Below are positions 31,304-40,520 of a DNA stretch of 64,000 bases, one piece after another (the first letter of the stretch is position 1; every line of letters starts with the position of its first letter). Source of the stretch: Brevundimonas vesicularis (lineage in GTDB: Bacteria; Pseudomonadota; Alphaproteobacteria; Caulobacterales; Caulobacteraceae); NCBI RefSeq assembly GCF_014204545.1, contig NZ_JACHLJ010000001.1, positions 806,001 through 870,000 of the forward strand, given 5' to 3'. Position numbers and translations under genes: made by a program. The notes below the pieces were generated by a model. The model saw nothing but the letters and a program-made list of their open reading frames with translations, was not told the origin of the DNA and did no database searches.

Positions 31304-32599
31304 GTGGCCTTTTCCCTGACGCCTAAGCAGCGAGAGGCGAACAGGCTTCTCGCCAGCGCGGCGACAAACATCATGCTTCGGGGCGGATCCCGATCGGGCA
31401 AGACGTTTCTGATCATTCGCGCCATGTGCGTCAGGGCGATGAAGGCGTCGAACTCGAAGCACGCCGTGTTCCGCTTTCGGTTCAATCACGCGAAGGCCTC
31501 TATCTGGCGAGACACCCTGCCGAAGGTCATGCGGCTATGTTTTCCGGGCGTGCCGCTGGAGCTGAACGAAACCGACCTGGTCGCCACCTTCCCAAACGGT
31601 TCGCAGTTGATCCTTGGCGGACTGGACGACAAGGCGAGGGTCGAGAAGATCCTCGGCGGCGAGTACTCGACCATCTACTTCAACGAGAGCAGCCAGATAC
31701 CCTGGTCCTCGATCGAAGTGGCGATGTCGCGCCTAGCTGAGAACAGCGGCCTCGCCCTCAAGGCCTATTACGACTGCAACCCGCCATCGAAGCTGCACTG
31801 GTCGTTCCAACTCTTCCGGCTGAAACTGAAGCCCGGCACCAAGGAGGCGGTCTCCGATCCCGACGACTATGTCGAGATGCTGGTCAACCCGTCAGACAAC
31901 CGAGCCAACCTGCCATCGAAGTATTTCGACATCCTGGGCGGAATGTCGGCCGCCAAGCGCCAGCGTTTCGAAAAGGGCGAATGGGCGTCCGAGGTCAACG
32001 GTGCCCTCTGGTCGCTTGACGATCGCGAGGCGCCCGATGGCCGGGTAATCCCCGGCATCGACAGCACGCGGATCGCGACGCCAGCCTTGCCCCAGATGGT
32101 GCGGGTCGTGATCGCAGTTGATCCATCCGGCACCAAAGGCGACGGCGGCGGGGACGACATCGGCATCGTTGCCGCCGGCAAGGGCATCGACGGCCGGGCC
32201 TACGTCCTGGCTGACAGAACCTGCCAACTGTCCCCCGATGGATGGGGGCGAATGGCCGTTCAGGCCTATCACGACTTCCAGGCCGACCGGGTCATCGGGG
32301 AGTCGAACTTCGGCGGCGACATGGTCCGCTTCGTCGTCCAGACGGCCGACAAGCGCGTCCCCTACGCTGAGGTCAAGGCCAGCCGGGGCAAGACCGTTCG
32401 GGCTGAGCCTGTGTCCGCCCTCTACGAACAGGGCCTAGTGTCGCACGTCGGCGACTTCCCGGATCTGGAGGACCAGATGGTCAACTTCACCCAAGCCGGA
32501 TTTGTCGGCGAGGGCTCACCAGACCGCGCCGACGCACTGGTCTGGGCCCTGACTGAGCTGATGCTTAGCGGCACGAACTACAGCCTGGCCAACGTCTGA
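31304..32599 (+). CDS. terL: Terminase large subunit
   Basis: 431 aa, GTG start 2 nt after the small-subunit stop. Packaging motor: Walker A GGSRSGKT at 27-34, Walker B region TIYFNESSQI, and RNase H-like nuclease with VDPSGTKGDGGGDDIG and a terminal DRADALVWAL. Cuts and pumps phage DNA into the prohead through the portal encoded next. Confidence 0.95.
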   Translation: MAFSLTPKQREANRLLASAATNIMLRGGSRSGKTFLIIRAMCVRAMKASNSKHAVFRFRFNHAKASIWRDTLPKVMRLCFPGVPLELNETDLVATFPNGSQLILGGLDDKARVEKILGGEYSTIYFNESSQIPWSSIEVAMSRLAENSGLALKAYYDCNPPSKLHWSFQLFRLKLKPGTKEAVSDPDDYVEMLVNPSDNRANLPSKYFDILGGMSAAKRQRFEKGEWASEVNGALWSLDDREAPDGRVIPGIDSTRIATPALPQMVRVVIAVDPSGTKGDGGGDDIGIVAAGKGIDGRAYVLADRTCQLSPDGWGRMAVQAYHDFQADRVIGESNFGGDMVRFVVQTADKRVPYAEVKASRGKTVRAEPVSALYEQGLVSHVGDFPDLEDQMVNFTQAGFVGEGSPDRADALVWALTELMLSGTNYSLANV

Positions 32600-34446
32600 T
32601 GCGCCTGTTCGCCGCCGACCGCCTCGTCAACCTCGTCACCGCCATGGGGACGCAGAAGGACAAGGCTTCGGCTGCGGCCTACTCGATGGCCTATCTCAGT
32701 CCCGAGCAGGCAAACACCGCCTATCGAACCGACTGGATATGCCGCAAGGCCGTGGACATCCCGGCCTTCGACATGATCCGCGAAGGCCGGAACTGGCAGG
32801 CCGAGGCCACCGCAATCGAGAAGCTGGAAGCCGAAGAGGCCCGGCTACAAGTCTGGCCCAAGCTGGCCCGCGTGCTGAAAATGGCCCGCCTGCATGGTGG
32901 CGCCGCGCTAATCCTGGGAACCGGGGAGACGACCCTCGGTCAACCGCTTCGCCTCGACAGCGTCGGCGCCGGCGGGCTGAAGTTCATCCACGTCGCCAGC
33001 AAGTACGAGATCAGCGCAGGCCTGATCGATAAAGACCCCGCCTCCCCCGGTTGGGGCGAGCCGATCAAGTACACGATGAGCGGGAACGGCGGCCGGCAGG
33101 TCGATCTGCACCCCTCGCGCGTCATCCGTTTCGTCGGCGCCGAACTGCCCGACCTCGCCACCGGGAGCGACGGTTGGGGCGACAGCATCCTTCAGGCCCT
33201 GGACGAGGCGATCAAGAACGCGGGCCTCGCCGCTGCCGGCATCGCCCAGCTGCTCCAAGAGGCCAAGGTCGACGTCTTCAAGCTGCCGAACTTCATGGCG
33301 AACGTCGGCGACGAATCCTACCGCCAGAAGGTGCTGGACCGCATCAGCCTGGCCAACACCGCCAAGTCGATCAGCAACGGCTTGGTGATGGATGCCGAGG
33401 AAGACTACCAGCAGAAGCAGGTCAGCTTCTCGCAGCTGCCCGAGGTGCTGCAGCTATATCTTCAGATCGCCGCCGGCGCCGCAGACATCCCCGCAACCCG
33501 CCTGCTGGGTCAGTCGCCATCGGGCATGAACAGCACCGGCGAGAGCGACCTCCGCAACTACTATGACCGGCTCGCCGCCGAGCAGCAGGTCTATCTTCGC
33601 CCCCGGCTGGAACGCCTCGACGAACTGCTGATCCGCTCGGCCTTGGGCTCACGTCCCCCGGAGGTCCACTTCACCTTCGCCCCCCTGTGGCAGATCAGCG
33701 AAAAAGAGAAGGCGGACATTTTCAAGACCACGGCCGACGCAGCGCGCACCATCGCGGGCAATGGCGGCACGTCCGAACCGCTGATGCCGCTTGAGGCTCT
33801 GTCCGACGCCCTGGTCAATCGTCTGGTCGAGGACGGTCACTTGCCCGGCCTTGAGGCCGCCATGGACGAATACGGGCGTCTCAGCGAGCAGGACGATGAC
33901 ACTGGTGCTGACGAAGAAGCGCTGGCTCTGGTCACCCCCCAGATTGCGCCTCCCGTCGTCGCTGTAGACGCCGCGCCCCGCAGCCTCTACGTCCAGCGCA
34001 AGCTGTTGAACGCCGCCGAGTTCATTGCCTGGGCCAAGGCGCAGGGCTTCGAGACAACGACCCCTGCCGACGATCTGCACGTCACGATCGCCTTCAGCCG
34101 TGTCGCGGTGGACTGGATGAAGGCGGGTCAGCCCTGGAGCAACGACAAGAACGGACACCTGCTTGTTGAACCCGGCGGCGCCCGTCTGGTCGAGAAGCTG
34201 GGCGACAAGGGCGCGGTCGTGCTGCTCTTCAACTCATCCGAACTGGCTTGGCGCCACGAAGCGATCCGCCGCGACGCCGGCGCATCGTGGGACTATCCCG
34301 AGTACCAGCCGCACGTGACGATCACCTATGCCGGCGGCACCATCGATCTGACGAAGGTCGAGCCTTATCGCGGCAAGCTGCTCTTCGGCCCGGAAATCTT
34401 CCAGGAGCTGGACGAAGACTGGTCCTCGCGGCTCACCGAAGCCTGA
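32599..34446 (+). CDS. Portal protein fused to Acb1-like 2H phosphoesterase
   Basis: 615 aa, overlapping terL as TGATG. Residues about 10-430 are a DUF1073-type portal (YRTDWICRKAVDIPAFDMIREGRNW, then LARVLKMARLHGGAALILG, and LLGQSPSGMNSTGESDLRNYYD). Residues about 465-610 are a 2H phosphoesterase with two HxT motifs, H494-V-T496 (DDLHVTIAFS) and H572-V-T574 (YQPHVTITY). This is the active-site signature of Acb1, the phage enzyme that cleaves CBASS cyclic nucleotides. A linker rich in Asp/Glu separates the domains. Anti-CBASS activity is inferred from family and motifs. Confidence 0.88.
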   Translation: MRLFAADRLVNLVTAMGTQKDKASAAAYSMAYLSPEQANTAYRTDWICRKAVDIPAFDMIREGRNWQAEATAIEKLEAEEARLQVWPKLARVLKMARLHGGAALILGTGETTLGQPLRLDSVGAGGLKFIHVASKYEISAGLIDKDPASPGWGEPIKYTMSGNGGRQVDLHPSRVIRFVGAELPDLATGSDGWGDSILQALDEAIKNAGLAAAGIAQLLQEAKVDVFKLPNFMANVGDESYRQKVLDRISLANTAKSISNGLVMDAEEDYQQKQVSFSQLPEVLQLYLQIAAGAADIPATRLLGQSPSGMNSTGESDLRNYYDRLAAEQQVYLRPRLERLDELLIRSALGSRPPEVHFTFAPLWQISEKEKADIFKTTADAARTIAGNGGTSEPLMPLEALSDALVNRLVEDGHLPGLEAAMDEYGRLSEQDDDTGADEEALALVTPQIAPPVVAVDAAPRSLYVQRKLLNAAEFIAWAKAQGFETTTPADDLHVTIAFSRVAVDWMKAGQPWSNDKNGHLLVEPGGARLVEKLGDKGAVVLLFNSSELAWRHEAIRRDAGASWDYPEYQPHVTITYAGGTIDLTKVEPYRGKLLFGPEIFQELDEDWSSRLTEA

Positions 34447-34461
34447 TCCCAGGAGACCGCT

Positions 34462-35571
34462 ATGCAGTTCACGGACGCCGCGCCGATCGCAGGGGTGCGC
34501 CTGACGCGTGACGGCTACGCCGTCGCCGAAGTTCGCGCCGCGCGCACCGGCATTCAGCAATACGCCGGTTCCGAAGTCGGCCGGCCCGACCTCGCCGTGG
34601 TCAATGTCTACCGCCCGCCCGAGAGCGTTTTCGCCAACGACAGCATGGCGAGCTACGGCTTCAAGCCGGTCACCATCAACCATCCGGCGGAGGGCGTGAC
34701 CGCCGATAGCTGGAAGGCCCTGGCTGTGGGCGTCGTCGGCGGCGATGTCGTCCGAGACGGCGGGTTCGTGAAGGTGCCGCTGGCCCTGATGGATTCCGCC
34801 GCAATCAAGGCCGTGCAGGACGGCACGCGCGAAATCTCGATGGGCTACGTCTGCGATCTCGCTTTCGAGGACGGGGTGACGCCGGAGGGCGAGCCCTATC
34901 AGGCGATCCAGAAGGACATCCGCATCAATCACCTCGCGCTCGTGCCGAAGGGCCGCGCGGGTCCGCAATGCCGTCTCGGGGATCAGGGCGCCCCTAAGAC
35001 AGCTCCGACCAAAGCGCCCCTCAACCATGGAGACCGTCTCATGACGCTCAAGACCATCACCGTGGACGGCCTCCCGGTCGAGACCACGGACGCCGGCGCC
35101 ATCGCCATCGACCTGCTGCGGGGCAAGCTGTCCCAGGCCGCCGATGCGATGTCCGCCGCCAAGACCACCCACGACGCCGCCCTCGCCGCCAAGGATGCCG
35201 AAATGGCAGCCAAGGACGCCCAGATCGCGGACCTGAAGACCAAGGTGCTGGACGGCGCCGCCCTCGACGCTCTGGTCGCTGAGCGCTCGACCATCGTGGC
35301 GAAGGCCAAGGCGCTGGACGCCAAGGTCGTGACCGACGGCAAGTCGAACGCCGAGATCAAGCGGGCCGTTCTGGGCGACGCCGCCAAGGACAAATCCGAC
35401 GCCTACGTCGATGCCGCCTTCGACCTGAAGACGGCCGACATCAAGACGCCGGACCCCCTGCGCGAGGTCATCACCGACGGCGTCAACGTCGCCGACGCGC
35501 TGGCCCAGCGCGACGCCGCCAAGGAGGCGCGACTGAACCGCCTCAACGGCATCATCGAAGCCGCGGCTTAA
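34462..35571 (+). CDS. DUF2213 prohead protein: protease plus scaffold
   Basis: 369 aa, ribosome site AGGAGA. Residues 1-180 form a DUF2213 domain (NVYRPPESVFANDSMASYGFKPVTINHPAEGV, GTREISMGYVCD, HLALVPKGRAGP), a predicted prohead maturation protease fold. Residues about 194-369 are a helical scaffold-like segment with a coiled coil of repeated AAKDAEMAAKDAQIADLKTK. A second start inside the gene (35041) would give the scaffold alone. Confidence 0.8.
   Translation: MQFTDAAPIAGVRLTRDGYAVAEVRAARTGIQQYAGSEVGRPDLAVVNVYRPPESVFANDSMASYGFKPVTINHPAEGVTADSWKALAVGVVGGDVVRDGGFVKVPLALMDSAAIKAVQDGTREISMGYVCDLAFEDGVTPEGEPYQAIQKDIRINHLALVPKGRAGPQCRLGDQGAPKTAPTKAPLNHGDRLMTLKTITVDGLPVETTDAGAIAIDLLRGKLSQAADAMSAAKTTHDAALAAKDAEMAAKDAQIADLKTKVLDGAALDALVAERSTIVAKAKALDAKVVTDGKSNAEIKRAVLGDAAKDKSDAYVDAAFDLKTADIKTPDPLREVITDGVNVADALAQRDAAKEARLNRLNGIIEAAA
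35041..35571 (+). CDS. Nested scaffold protein, internal start
   Basis: 176 aa, same frame as the preceding gene, starting at codon 194. ATG 35041 is preceded by GGAG at 8 nt, and the sequence change from protease to coiled-coil scaffold happens exactly here. Lambda makes Nu3 from within gene C in the same way. Use of this start is inference. Confidence 0.5.
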   Translation: MTLKTITVDGLPVETTDAGAIAIDLLRGKLSQAADAMSAAKTTHDAALAAKDAEMAAKDAQIADLKTKVLDGAALDALVAERSTIVAKAKALDAKVVTDGKSNAEIKRAVLGDAAKDKSDAYVDAAFDLKTADIKTPDPLREVITDGVNVADALAQRDAAKEARLNRLNGIIEAAA

Positions 35572-35583
35572 GGAGCACCTGAC

Positions 35584-36060
35584 ATGGCTGTTGTTCAATC
35601 CACCTACGCCAACGACATCCCGGTCGGCTATCCCGGCATGGTCGCCAATGGCGAAACGTCGAACCGCATCTCGCGCACCTGCGAAGACGCGGGCGGCATC
35701 CCCTTCGGTGCGCCGGTCTGGCGTGGAGCCGGCGACCGTGGCTGCACCGCCACCGTCGGCACCGCCGCCAACTTCCTCGGCTTCGCCATCGCTGACCACG
35801 GCGTCCAGGCGTTGCCGGGCGGCGTCGCGGCCGACGTCTATCCGCGCTACGCCAGCGTCGGGATCATGACGGACGGTGTCATCTGGGTCACCGCCACGGG
35901 CGCCAATGTTGACGGCGCTGCCGTGACGATCGGCACCGGTGCGGGCGCCGCTGACGCCATCGGCGACGTCGCCGCCGACGCCACCCACATCGCCACCGGC
36001 GGCTGGGTCTTCGACGACACCACCACGGCGACGGGCCTCGCCCGCATCGCCAAGCGCTAA
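35584..36060 (+). CDS. Capsid decoration/cement protein
   Basis: 158 aa, Gly/Ala/Thr-rich beta protein. Pattern (NDIPVGYPGMVANGE, then GAPVWRGAGDRGCTATVG) matches DUF2190-type or gp24-type cement proteins that lie just before DUF2184 capsid genes. Twelve bp after the scaffold stop. Confidence 0.7.
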   Translation: MAVVQSTYANDIPVGYPGMVANGETSNRISRTCEDAGGIPFGAPVWRGAGDRGCTATVGTAANFLGFAIADHGVQALPGGVAADVYPRYASVGIMTDGVIWVTATGANVDGAAVTIGTGAGAADAIGDVAADATHIATGGWVFDDTTTATGLARIAKR

Positions 36061-36075
36061 AGGAGCGTCATCACC

Positions 36076-37020
36076 ATGCGTGAGATCAACTTCGCCGACG
36101 CTCAACAGGCGCTCGGCTTCATCACCCCGCAGCTTCTGCGGATCGAGACCCAGGTCTATCAGACCAAGTACCCGAGCTTCGATTATTCCCGCCTGATGAC
36201 CGTCAACACCGACGGCGACATGTGGGACATCGGGTCGGTCTTCTACTCGGGCGACTTCGCCGGTAAGGCCGAGTTTCTGTCCGGCAAGGGCTTCGACATG
36301 CCCTTCGCCGACATCAGCCAGTCGCAGTTCCTGCAACAGAACCACCTTGCCGGCATCGGCTATGAGTGGTCGCTGCAAGAGCTGCAACGGGCCGCCAAGC
36401 TCGGTCGCAACCTGTCGTCCGACAAGGCCATGGCCGCCTCCAAGGTCGCCGAGAGCTTCTGCTACGGCATCGCCATTCGCGGCAATGTCGAGAAGGGCCT
36501 CACCGGTCTGGTCAACGATCCGAACGTCCCGACTGCTACTGTGGCAGCCGACGGCTCCGGTTCGGGCACGGCGTTCACCACCAAGAACCCCGACCTGATC
36601 CTGCGGGACATCAACGCGGCCCTGAACGCGCCGTATAACGCGACCAACGAGACCCAGGTCGCCAATACGCTGCTGCTGCCGACTTCGCGTCTGCAGTACA
36701 TCGCCGGCCTGCGGATCGGTGACGGCGCCGACACCCTGATGAAGTACATCCGGGAGAACAACGCCTACACCCTGGCTACCGGGCAAGAGCTGACCATCAT
36801 CGGCACCCGTGAGCTGGAAACCGCCGGCGCGGGCAACTCGGCCCGGATGATCGCCTACGACAACAGCCGGGACGTGGCCCAATTCCACCTGCCCGGCCCG
36901 CATGAGTTCCTGCCTGCCTTCCAGAAGTCTTCGATGACCTGGGAAGTCGGCGGCATCATGAACGTCGGCGGCGTCGAAATCCGCCTGCCCAAGGGCATTG
37001 CCTATCGGGACGGGATCTGA
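36076..37020 (+). CDS. Major capsid protein (DUF2184 type)
   Basis: 314 aa. HK97-fold family recognised by FADAQQALGFITPQLLRIETQVYQTKYP near the start, ISQSQFLQQNHLAGIGYEWSLQELQRA, and LPTSRLQYIAGLRIGDGADTLMKYIRENN. Strong codon bias toward C/G third positions, as for a highly expressed late gene. Forms the icosahedral shell. Confidence 0.85.
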   Translation: MREINFADAQQALGFITPQLLRIETQVYQTKYPSFDYSRLMTVNTDGDMWDIGSVFYSGDFAGKAEFLSGKGFDMPFADISQSQFLQQNHLAGIGYEWSLQELQRAAKLGRNLSSDKAMAASKVAESFCYGIAIRGNVEKGLTGLVNDPNVPTATVAADGSGSGTAFTTKNPDLILRDINAALNAPYNATNETQVANTLLLPTSRLQYIAGLRIGDGADTLMKYIRENNAYTLATGQELTIIGTRELETAGAGNSARMIAYDNSRDVAQFHLPGPHEFLPAFQKSSMTWEVGGIMNVGGVEIRLPKGIAYRDGI

Positions 37021-37022
37021 TC

Positions 37023-37316
37023 ATGGCCAAGTTCACCAACTACACCCAAGGCCCCAAAGGCCTGAACACCGAGACCGGCCTCGTCTACGTCGAGGCTGGT
37101 CAGACGGTGGACGTCGAAATCAGCAAGGACGAGGCGGCATCCGCCAAGAAGACCGGCTGGTTCTCGGCACCGAAGCATCAGGCCGAGGCGGCTCCCCCGT
37201 CGGAGCCGACCGATGCGGAGATCATCGACGCCCTGAGCGCCGATGACAAAGCCGCCTATGACAAGCTGGACGACGCCGGGAAGGCGAAGTTCCTGGCTGA
37301 CAAGAAGGCCGCCTGA
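37023..37316 (+). CDS. Small head-associated protein
   Basis: 97 aa. N-terminal beta domain (AKFTNYTQGPKGLNTETGLVYVEAGQTVDVEIS) and a charged helical tail. Located between capsid and connector genes. Structural by context only. Confidence 0.6.
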   Translation: MAKFTNYTQGPKGLNTETGLVYVEAGQTVDVEISKDEAASAKKTGWFSAPKHQAEAAPPSEPTDAEIIDALSADDKAAYDKLDDAGKAKFLADKKAA

Positions 37317-37318
37317 TC

Positions 37319-37801
37319 GTGGCGGGCTACGGCAGCGACCAACGCTTCACCGACTGGATGGCCGACAACGGCTATTCCACGTCGGGTGATGGCGTGCTGA
37401 CCGTAGCCCAGCTGCGTCAACGTGGGTCCGCATACATCGACGCCCTCTATGAGCCAAAGTTCCCCGGTCAGCGCACCGGCGGCTTGGAGCAAGAGCGCGC
37501 CTTCCCTCGTACCGGCGCATCGGCCTATGGCCAGACCATCGGCTCCGACGTCATCCCTCTCGCTGTCGAGCACGCCAGCTATCATGCGGCACTCCAAGAG
37601 GACGTGACCCCCGGCAGCCTGTCGGTCGGCGTCACAGCCGCCGGCGCCGTGAAGCGCGAGCGCATCGAGGGCGCGGTCGATATCGAATACTTCGAAGGCT
37701 CTGGCGATGCCGCAGCCGACGCAACAATCCGGCTGAGCGCTGTGGAAGGTTTGCTCGCCCCATTCTTCTCTCGGCCGATGCCGGCGATCTTTGTGGTCTG
37801 A
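37319..37801 (+). CDS. Head-tail connector (DnaT-like family)
   Basis: 160 aa, GTG start. Matches a phage family labelled DnaT-like ssDNA-binding protein, which in practice is the adaptor between portal and tail: DQRFTDWMADNGYSTSG, YIDALYEPKFPGQRTGG, then EHASYHAALQ. Expected at this position after the capsid gene. Confidence 0.75.
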   Translation: MAGYGSDQRFTDWMADNGYSTSGDGVLTVAQLRQRGSAYIDALYEPKFPGQRTGGLEQERAFPRTGASAYGQTIGSDVIPLAVEHASYHAALQEDVTPGSLSVGVTAAGAVKRERIEGAVDIEYFEGSGDAAADATIRLSAVEGLLAPFFSRPMPAIFVV

Positions 37802-38169
37802 TGCCCAAGTTCGACTACAGCCGTCCGCTGGCGACGGCGAACCGGCTGTTTGATCGCTATGGCCAGCGCGGCGCGATCCGACGCACCACCCCCGGCACCC
37901 GCCCATCATACGACCCCGGCCCTTCCACATATTCCGACGACCCGACCGACATGGTCGTCACCGACTTCAGCAGCCGCGAGATCGACGGCACCCGCATTCT
38001 GGCGACCGACAAGAAGATCATGGTCGCGCCCGGCGCGCTGACCGCGCCCCCCGCCCTCTCCGACAAGGTGGTCGAGGCTGACGGAACGGTCTACAACATC
38101 GTTCCGCCGATCCAGACGAAGCGCCCGGCAGGCACGACGCTGGTCTACATCCTCCAGGGCCGCCGATGA
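37801..38169 (+). CDS. Head closure/stopper protein
   Basis: 122 aa, beta-rich; contains DRYGQRGAIRRTTPG and DKVVEADGTVYNIV like other phage stopper proteins. One-nt overlap with its upstream neighbour and 4-nt overlap with the next. Confidence 0.6.
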   Translation: MPKFDYSRPLATANRLFDRYGQRGAIRRTTPGTRPSYDPGPSTYSDDPTDMVVTDFSSREIDGTRILATDKKIMVAPGALTAPPALSDKVVEADGTVYNIVPPIQTKRPAGTTLVYILQGRR

Positions 38170-38372
38170 CCACGAAGAACTCTGTGATGCTGGCCACCGC
38201 CACGCTGCAGGACATCATCAGCAAGGGTAAGGCGATGAGCGCGTGCGCCATGCGCCAGGACGGCGCCGGCCCCCGCGAGGCCCTCCGCAACGACGCCCAC
38301 GCCCTGCTGGACGCCTATCTCGACCACATGGCTGACGCGGGCACCCACGCCCGAGCCATCATCCCGGATTGA
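38166..38372 (+). CDS. Small helical phage protein
   Basis: 68 aa, no family recognised. ATGA overlap with the stopper gene and 3 nt before the head morphogenesis gene. Confidence 0.55.
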   Translation: MTTKNSVMLATATLQDIISKGKAMSACAMRQDGAGPREALRNDAHALLDAYLDHMADAGTHARAIIPD

Positions 38373-38375
38373 TCC

Positions 38376-39416
38376 ATGGCCACCACCCGCGCGAACCGGC
38401 AGGTCTATGCCGACCTGCTGGCTCGCTATGGTGTGGCGGTCGCTGACGCGTTCTTCCGAGCGCTGGACAGCCTTCGGGCCGGGGTTGAGCTGCAACGGGT
38501 CACAGCTGCCCTCCAGAACGGCGACATCGACGCGGCGCTGGAAGCCCTGCACATCGACCCCGAGGTCTTCAACGAAGTCGCCGAGCGCGCCAAGCAAGCC
38601 CACGATGAGGCGGGCAAAGTCACTGCATCGGCCATGCCGAAGCGCGGCGCTGACGGCACCGCCCTGATTGTCCGGTTTGACGGCCGTAACCCTGAAGCCG
38701 AGGCCTGGCTCTCGCGCCGGTCTTCGGATCTGATCACCCGCCTGACGACTGAGCAGCGCCAGCTGGTTCGTGACACCCTCTCCGACAGCATGCGCCGGGG
38801 CGTGAACCCGCGTCAGGCCGCGCTAGATATTGTAGGCCGCATCAGCCGCGTCACTGGCAAGCGTGAGGGCGGTATTCTCGGGCTTTCCGCGCCCCAGGCC
38901 GAATACGTCGCTACCGCGCGCGGTGAACTCGACAGCGATGACCCGGCCGCCCTGAAGCACTATCTGACGCGCATCCGGCGCGACAAGCGCTTTGATCGAT
39001 CGGTCATCAAGGCGATCCGCGAAGGCACACCCGTCGACCCCGCCATCGCCGCCAAGGCTGTCACCGCCTACGAGCGCCGGCTTCTGAAGTTGAGGGGCGA
39101 GACCATCGGCCGGGTCGAGACACTGACCTCGATGCAGCGCGCCAAGTTCGAAGCTTATCGACAGGCCATTGCATCGGGGAAGGTCGCCGAGAACGTCGTC
39201 ACGAAGGTCTGGCGCTCCGCTGGCGACTTGCGGGTCCGCCATACGCACCAAGCGCTGAACGCCGAGAGCGTGCGGTTCAATGAGGCATTCCGCAGCCCGT
39301 CGGGTGCCTTGATGCGCTTCCCGATGGACACCGCGCTCGGGGCCGGCCCGCAAGAGATCGTCGGCTGTCGGTGCGACTGTGAATACCGGATCGACTTCCT
39401 GGCGAACCTGAGGTGA
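38376..39416 (+). CDS. Phage head morphogenesis protein (Mu F / SPP1 gp7-like)
   Basis: 346 aa. The C-terminal 120 residues are a Phage_Mu_F domain: GRVETLTSMQRAKFEAYRQA, VTKVWRSAGDLRVRHTHQALN, and a final GAGPQEIVGCRCDCEYR. In relatives this minor capsid protein is ejected or holds the portal. Unusually it lies after the connector genes rather than next to the portal. Confidence 0.85.
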   Translation: MATTRANRQVYADLLARYGVAVADAFFRALDSLRAGVELQRVTAALQNGDIDAALEALHIDPEVFNEVAERAKQAHDEAGKVTASAMPKRGADGTALIVRFDGRNPEAEAWLSRRSSDLITRLTTEQRQLVRDTLSDSMRRGVNPRQAALDIVGRISRVTGKREGGILGLSAPQAEYVATARGELDSDDPAALKHYLTRIRRDKRFDRSVIKAIREGTPVDPAIAAKAVTAYERRLLKLRGETIGRVETLTSMQRAKFEAYRQAIASGKVAENVVTKVWRSAGDLRVRHTHQALNAESVRFNEAFRSPSGALMRFPMDTALGAGPQEIVGCRCDCEYRIDFLANLR

Positions 39417-39420
39417 TGCA

Positions 39421-40032
39421 ATGGCCAACGTCACCTTCAAGGAACAGGTGACGGCTTGGACCACTCGGACGAAAGAGCGGATGCTCGCGGTTCGAAATGA
39501 AAGCGTTCAGCGCGTGATCGAGGTCATGCAAGAGCCTGGCCCATCAAAGGCCGGCACCAAGCGTGCAATCGCCGCTGGCGCTGGCCTCGGCAAGCTGAAG
39601 AAAGACGGCTCGCGAGGCGTCAGCAAGAAAGCATTCGGGCCGGTCGCGCCCGGCGGTACGGGCAACATGCCTGTCGATACCGGCTTCCTGCGGGCGTCGC
39701 TCCGGGTCGGAAAGGCGCCACTATCGGTCGCGGTCAGGCAGCCGCCCGAAAATCCAGGCTCCTATAGCTGGAACGCGTCGAGCGTGAGCCTCGTGCTCAC
39801 CCGGCTCACGATAGAAGACCCCATCGAGGCCAAGTACACGGCCGTCTATGCGCGGGTCGCGGAGTACGGCGCCGGCGGCCGACCAGCGCGTCGGTTCGTT
39901 TCACTGGCTGCGCAACAGTGGCCCCAGATCGTCCAGCAGGTCTGCATTGAGGCCCGCGCTCGCACAGGCGGCGGTTTCGATCAGATGCAGCCACGAGCCG
40001 CTAACGGTCGCTTCGTATCGGACAGAGGGTAA
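39421..40032 (+). CDS. Neck/tail completion protein (HK97 gp10-like)
   Basis: 203 aa. Contains NMPVDTGFLRASLRVGKAP, the hallmark of gp10-type neck proteins, and TAVYARVAEYGAGGRPARRFVS. Ends four bp before the tail terminator gene. Confidence 0.75.
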   Translation: MANVTFKEQVTAWTTRTKERMLAVRNESVQRVIEVMQEPGPSKAGTKRAIAAGAGLGKLKKDGSRGVSKKAFGPVAPGGTGNMPVDTGFLRASLRVGKAPLSVAVRQPPENPGSYSWNASSVSLVLTRLTIEDPIEAKYTAVYARVAEYGAGGRPARRFVSLAAQQWPQIVQQVCIEARARTGGGFDQMQPRAANGRFVSDRG

Positions 40033-40035
40033 CCC

Positions 40036-40458
40036 ATGGCCGATCCCGCCATCGTCGCCGACCTGCTGCTGGCTCGCGCCGCGCTGATGGAAACCCAAGG
40101 CCCAGCCCTGCCGGTCGCCATGCCCGACGTGGCCTTTCAGCCCCCAGTCGACAGCCAAGGCGAGGCCCTGCCCTACATTCGCGTCGACCTCTTCTCCAAT
40201 GCGCCGCTCTGGGAAGGCCTGGCGTCGGGCCGCATCGACCAGGGGCTTCTGCAGGTTACCGTCGTCTGGCCCGAAGGCGAAGGCATCGTCGCCGCCCGTC
40301 GCATTGCCTCACACGTCATGGCCCACTTCCAAAAGGGGTTGCGCCTTTTCGGCCCAGCCACCCGCGTCACCGTCAACAAAGAGCCTTGGGCCGCATCGCC
40401 GATCACAGAGCCTGCTGAGACGCTGACGCCCATCACCATCAGCTGGACGGCCGTCTGA
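40036..40458 (+). CDS. Tail terminator (DUF4128)
   Basis: 140 aa. LPYIRVDLFSNAPLWEGLASGRIDQGLLQVTVVWPEGEG and the terminal strand TPITISWTAV match the small tail terminator family. Caps the tail tube and joins it to the neck. Confidence 0.75.
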   Translation: MADPAIVADLLLARAALMETQGPALPVAMPDVAFQPPVDSQGEALPYIRVDLFSNAPLWEGLASGRIDQGLLQVTVVWPEGEGIVAARRIASHVMAHFQKGLRLFGPATRVTVNKEPWAASPITEPAETLTPITISWTAV

Positions 40459-40520
40459 GCCCTCCCTGACCGCCCTCACTCGCCGAGATGGGCTCCGGCT
40501 TCAAACCAAAGGAGCCACCC

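Noticed and set aside
34234-36903. 889-codon minus-strand frame across head genes
   Set aside because: Opposite the scaffold, cement and capsid genes, which have clear families; the long frame results from GC-rich codon bias.
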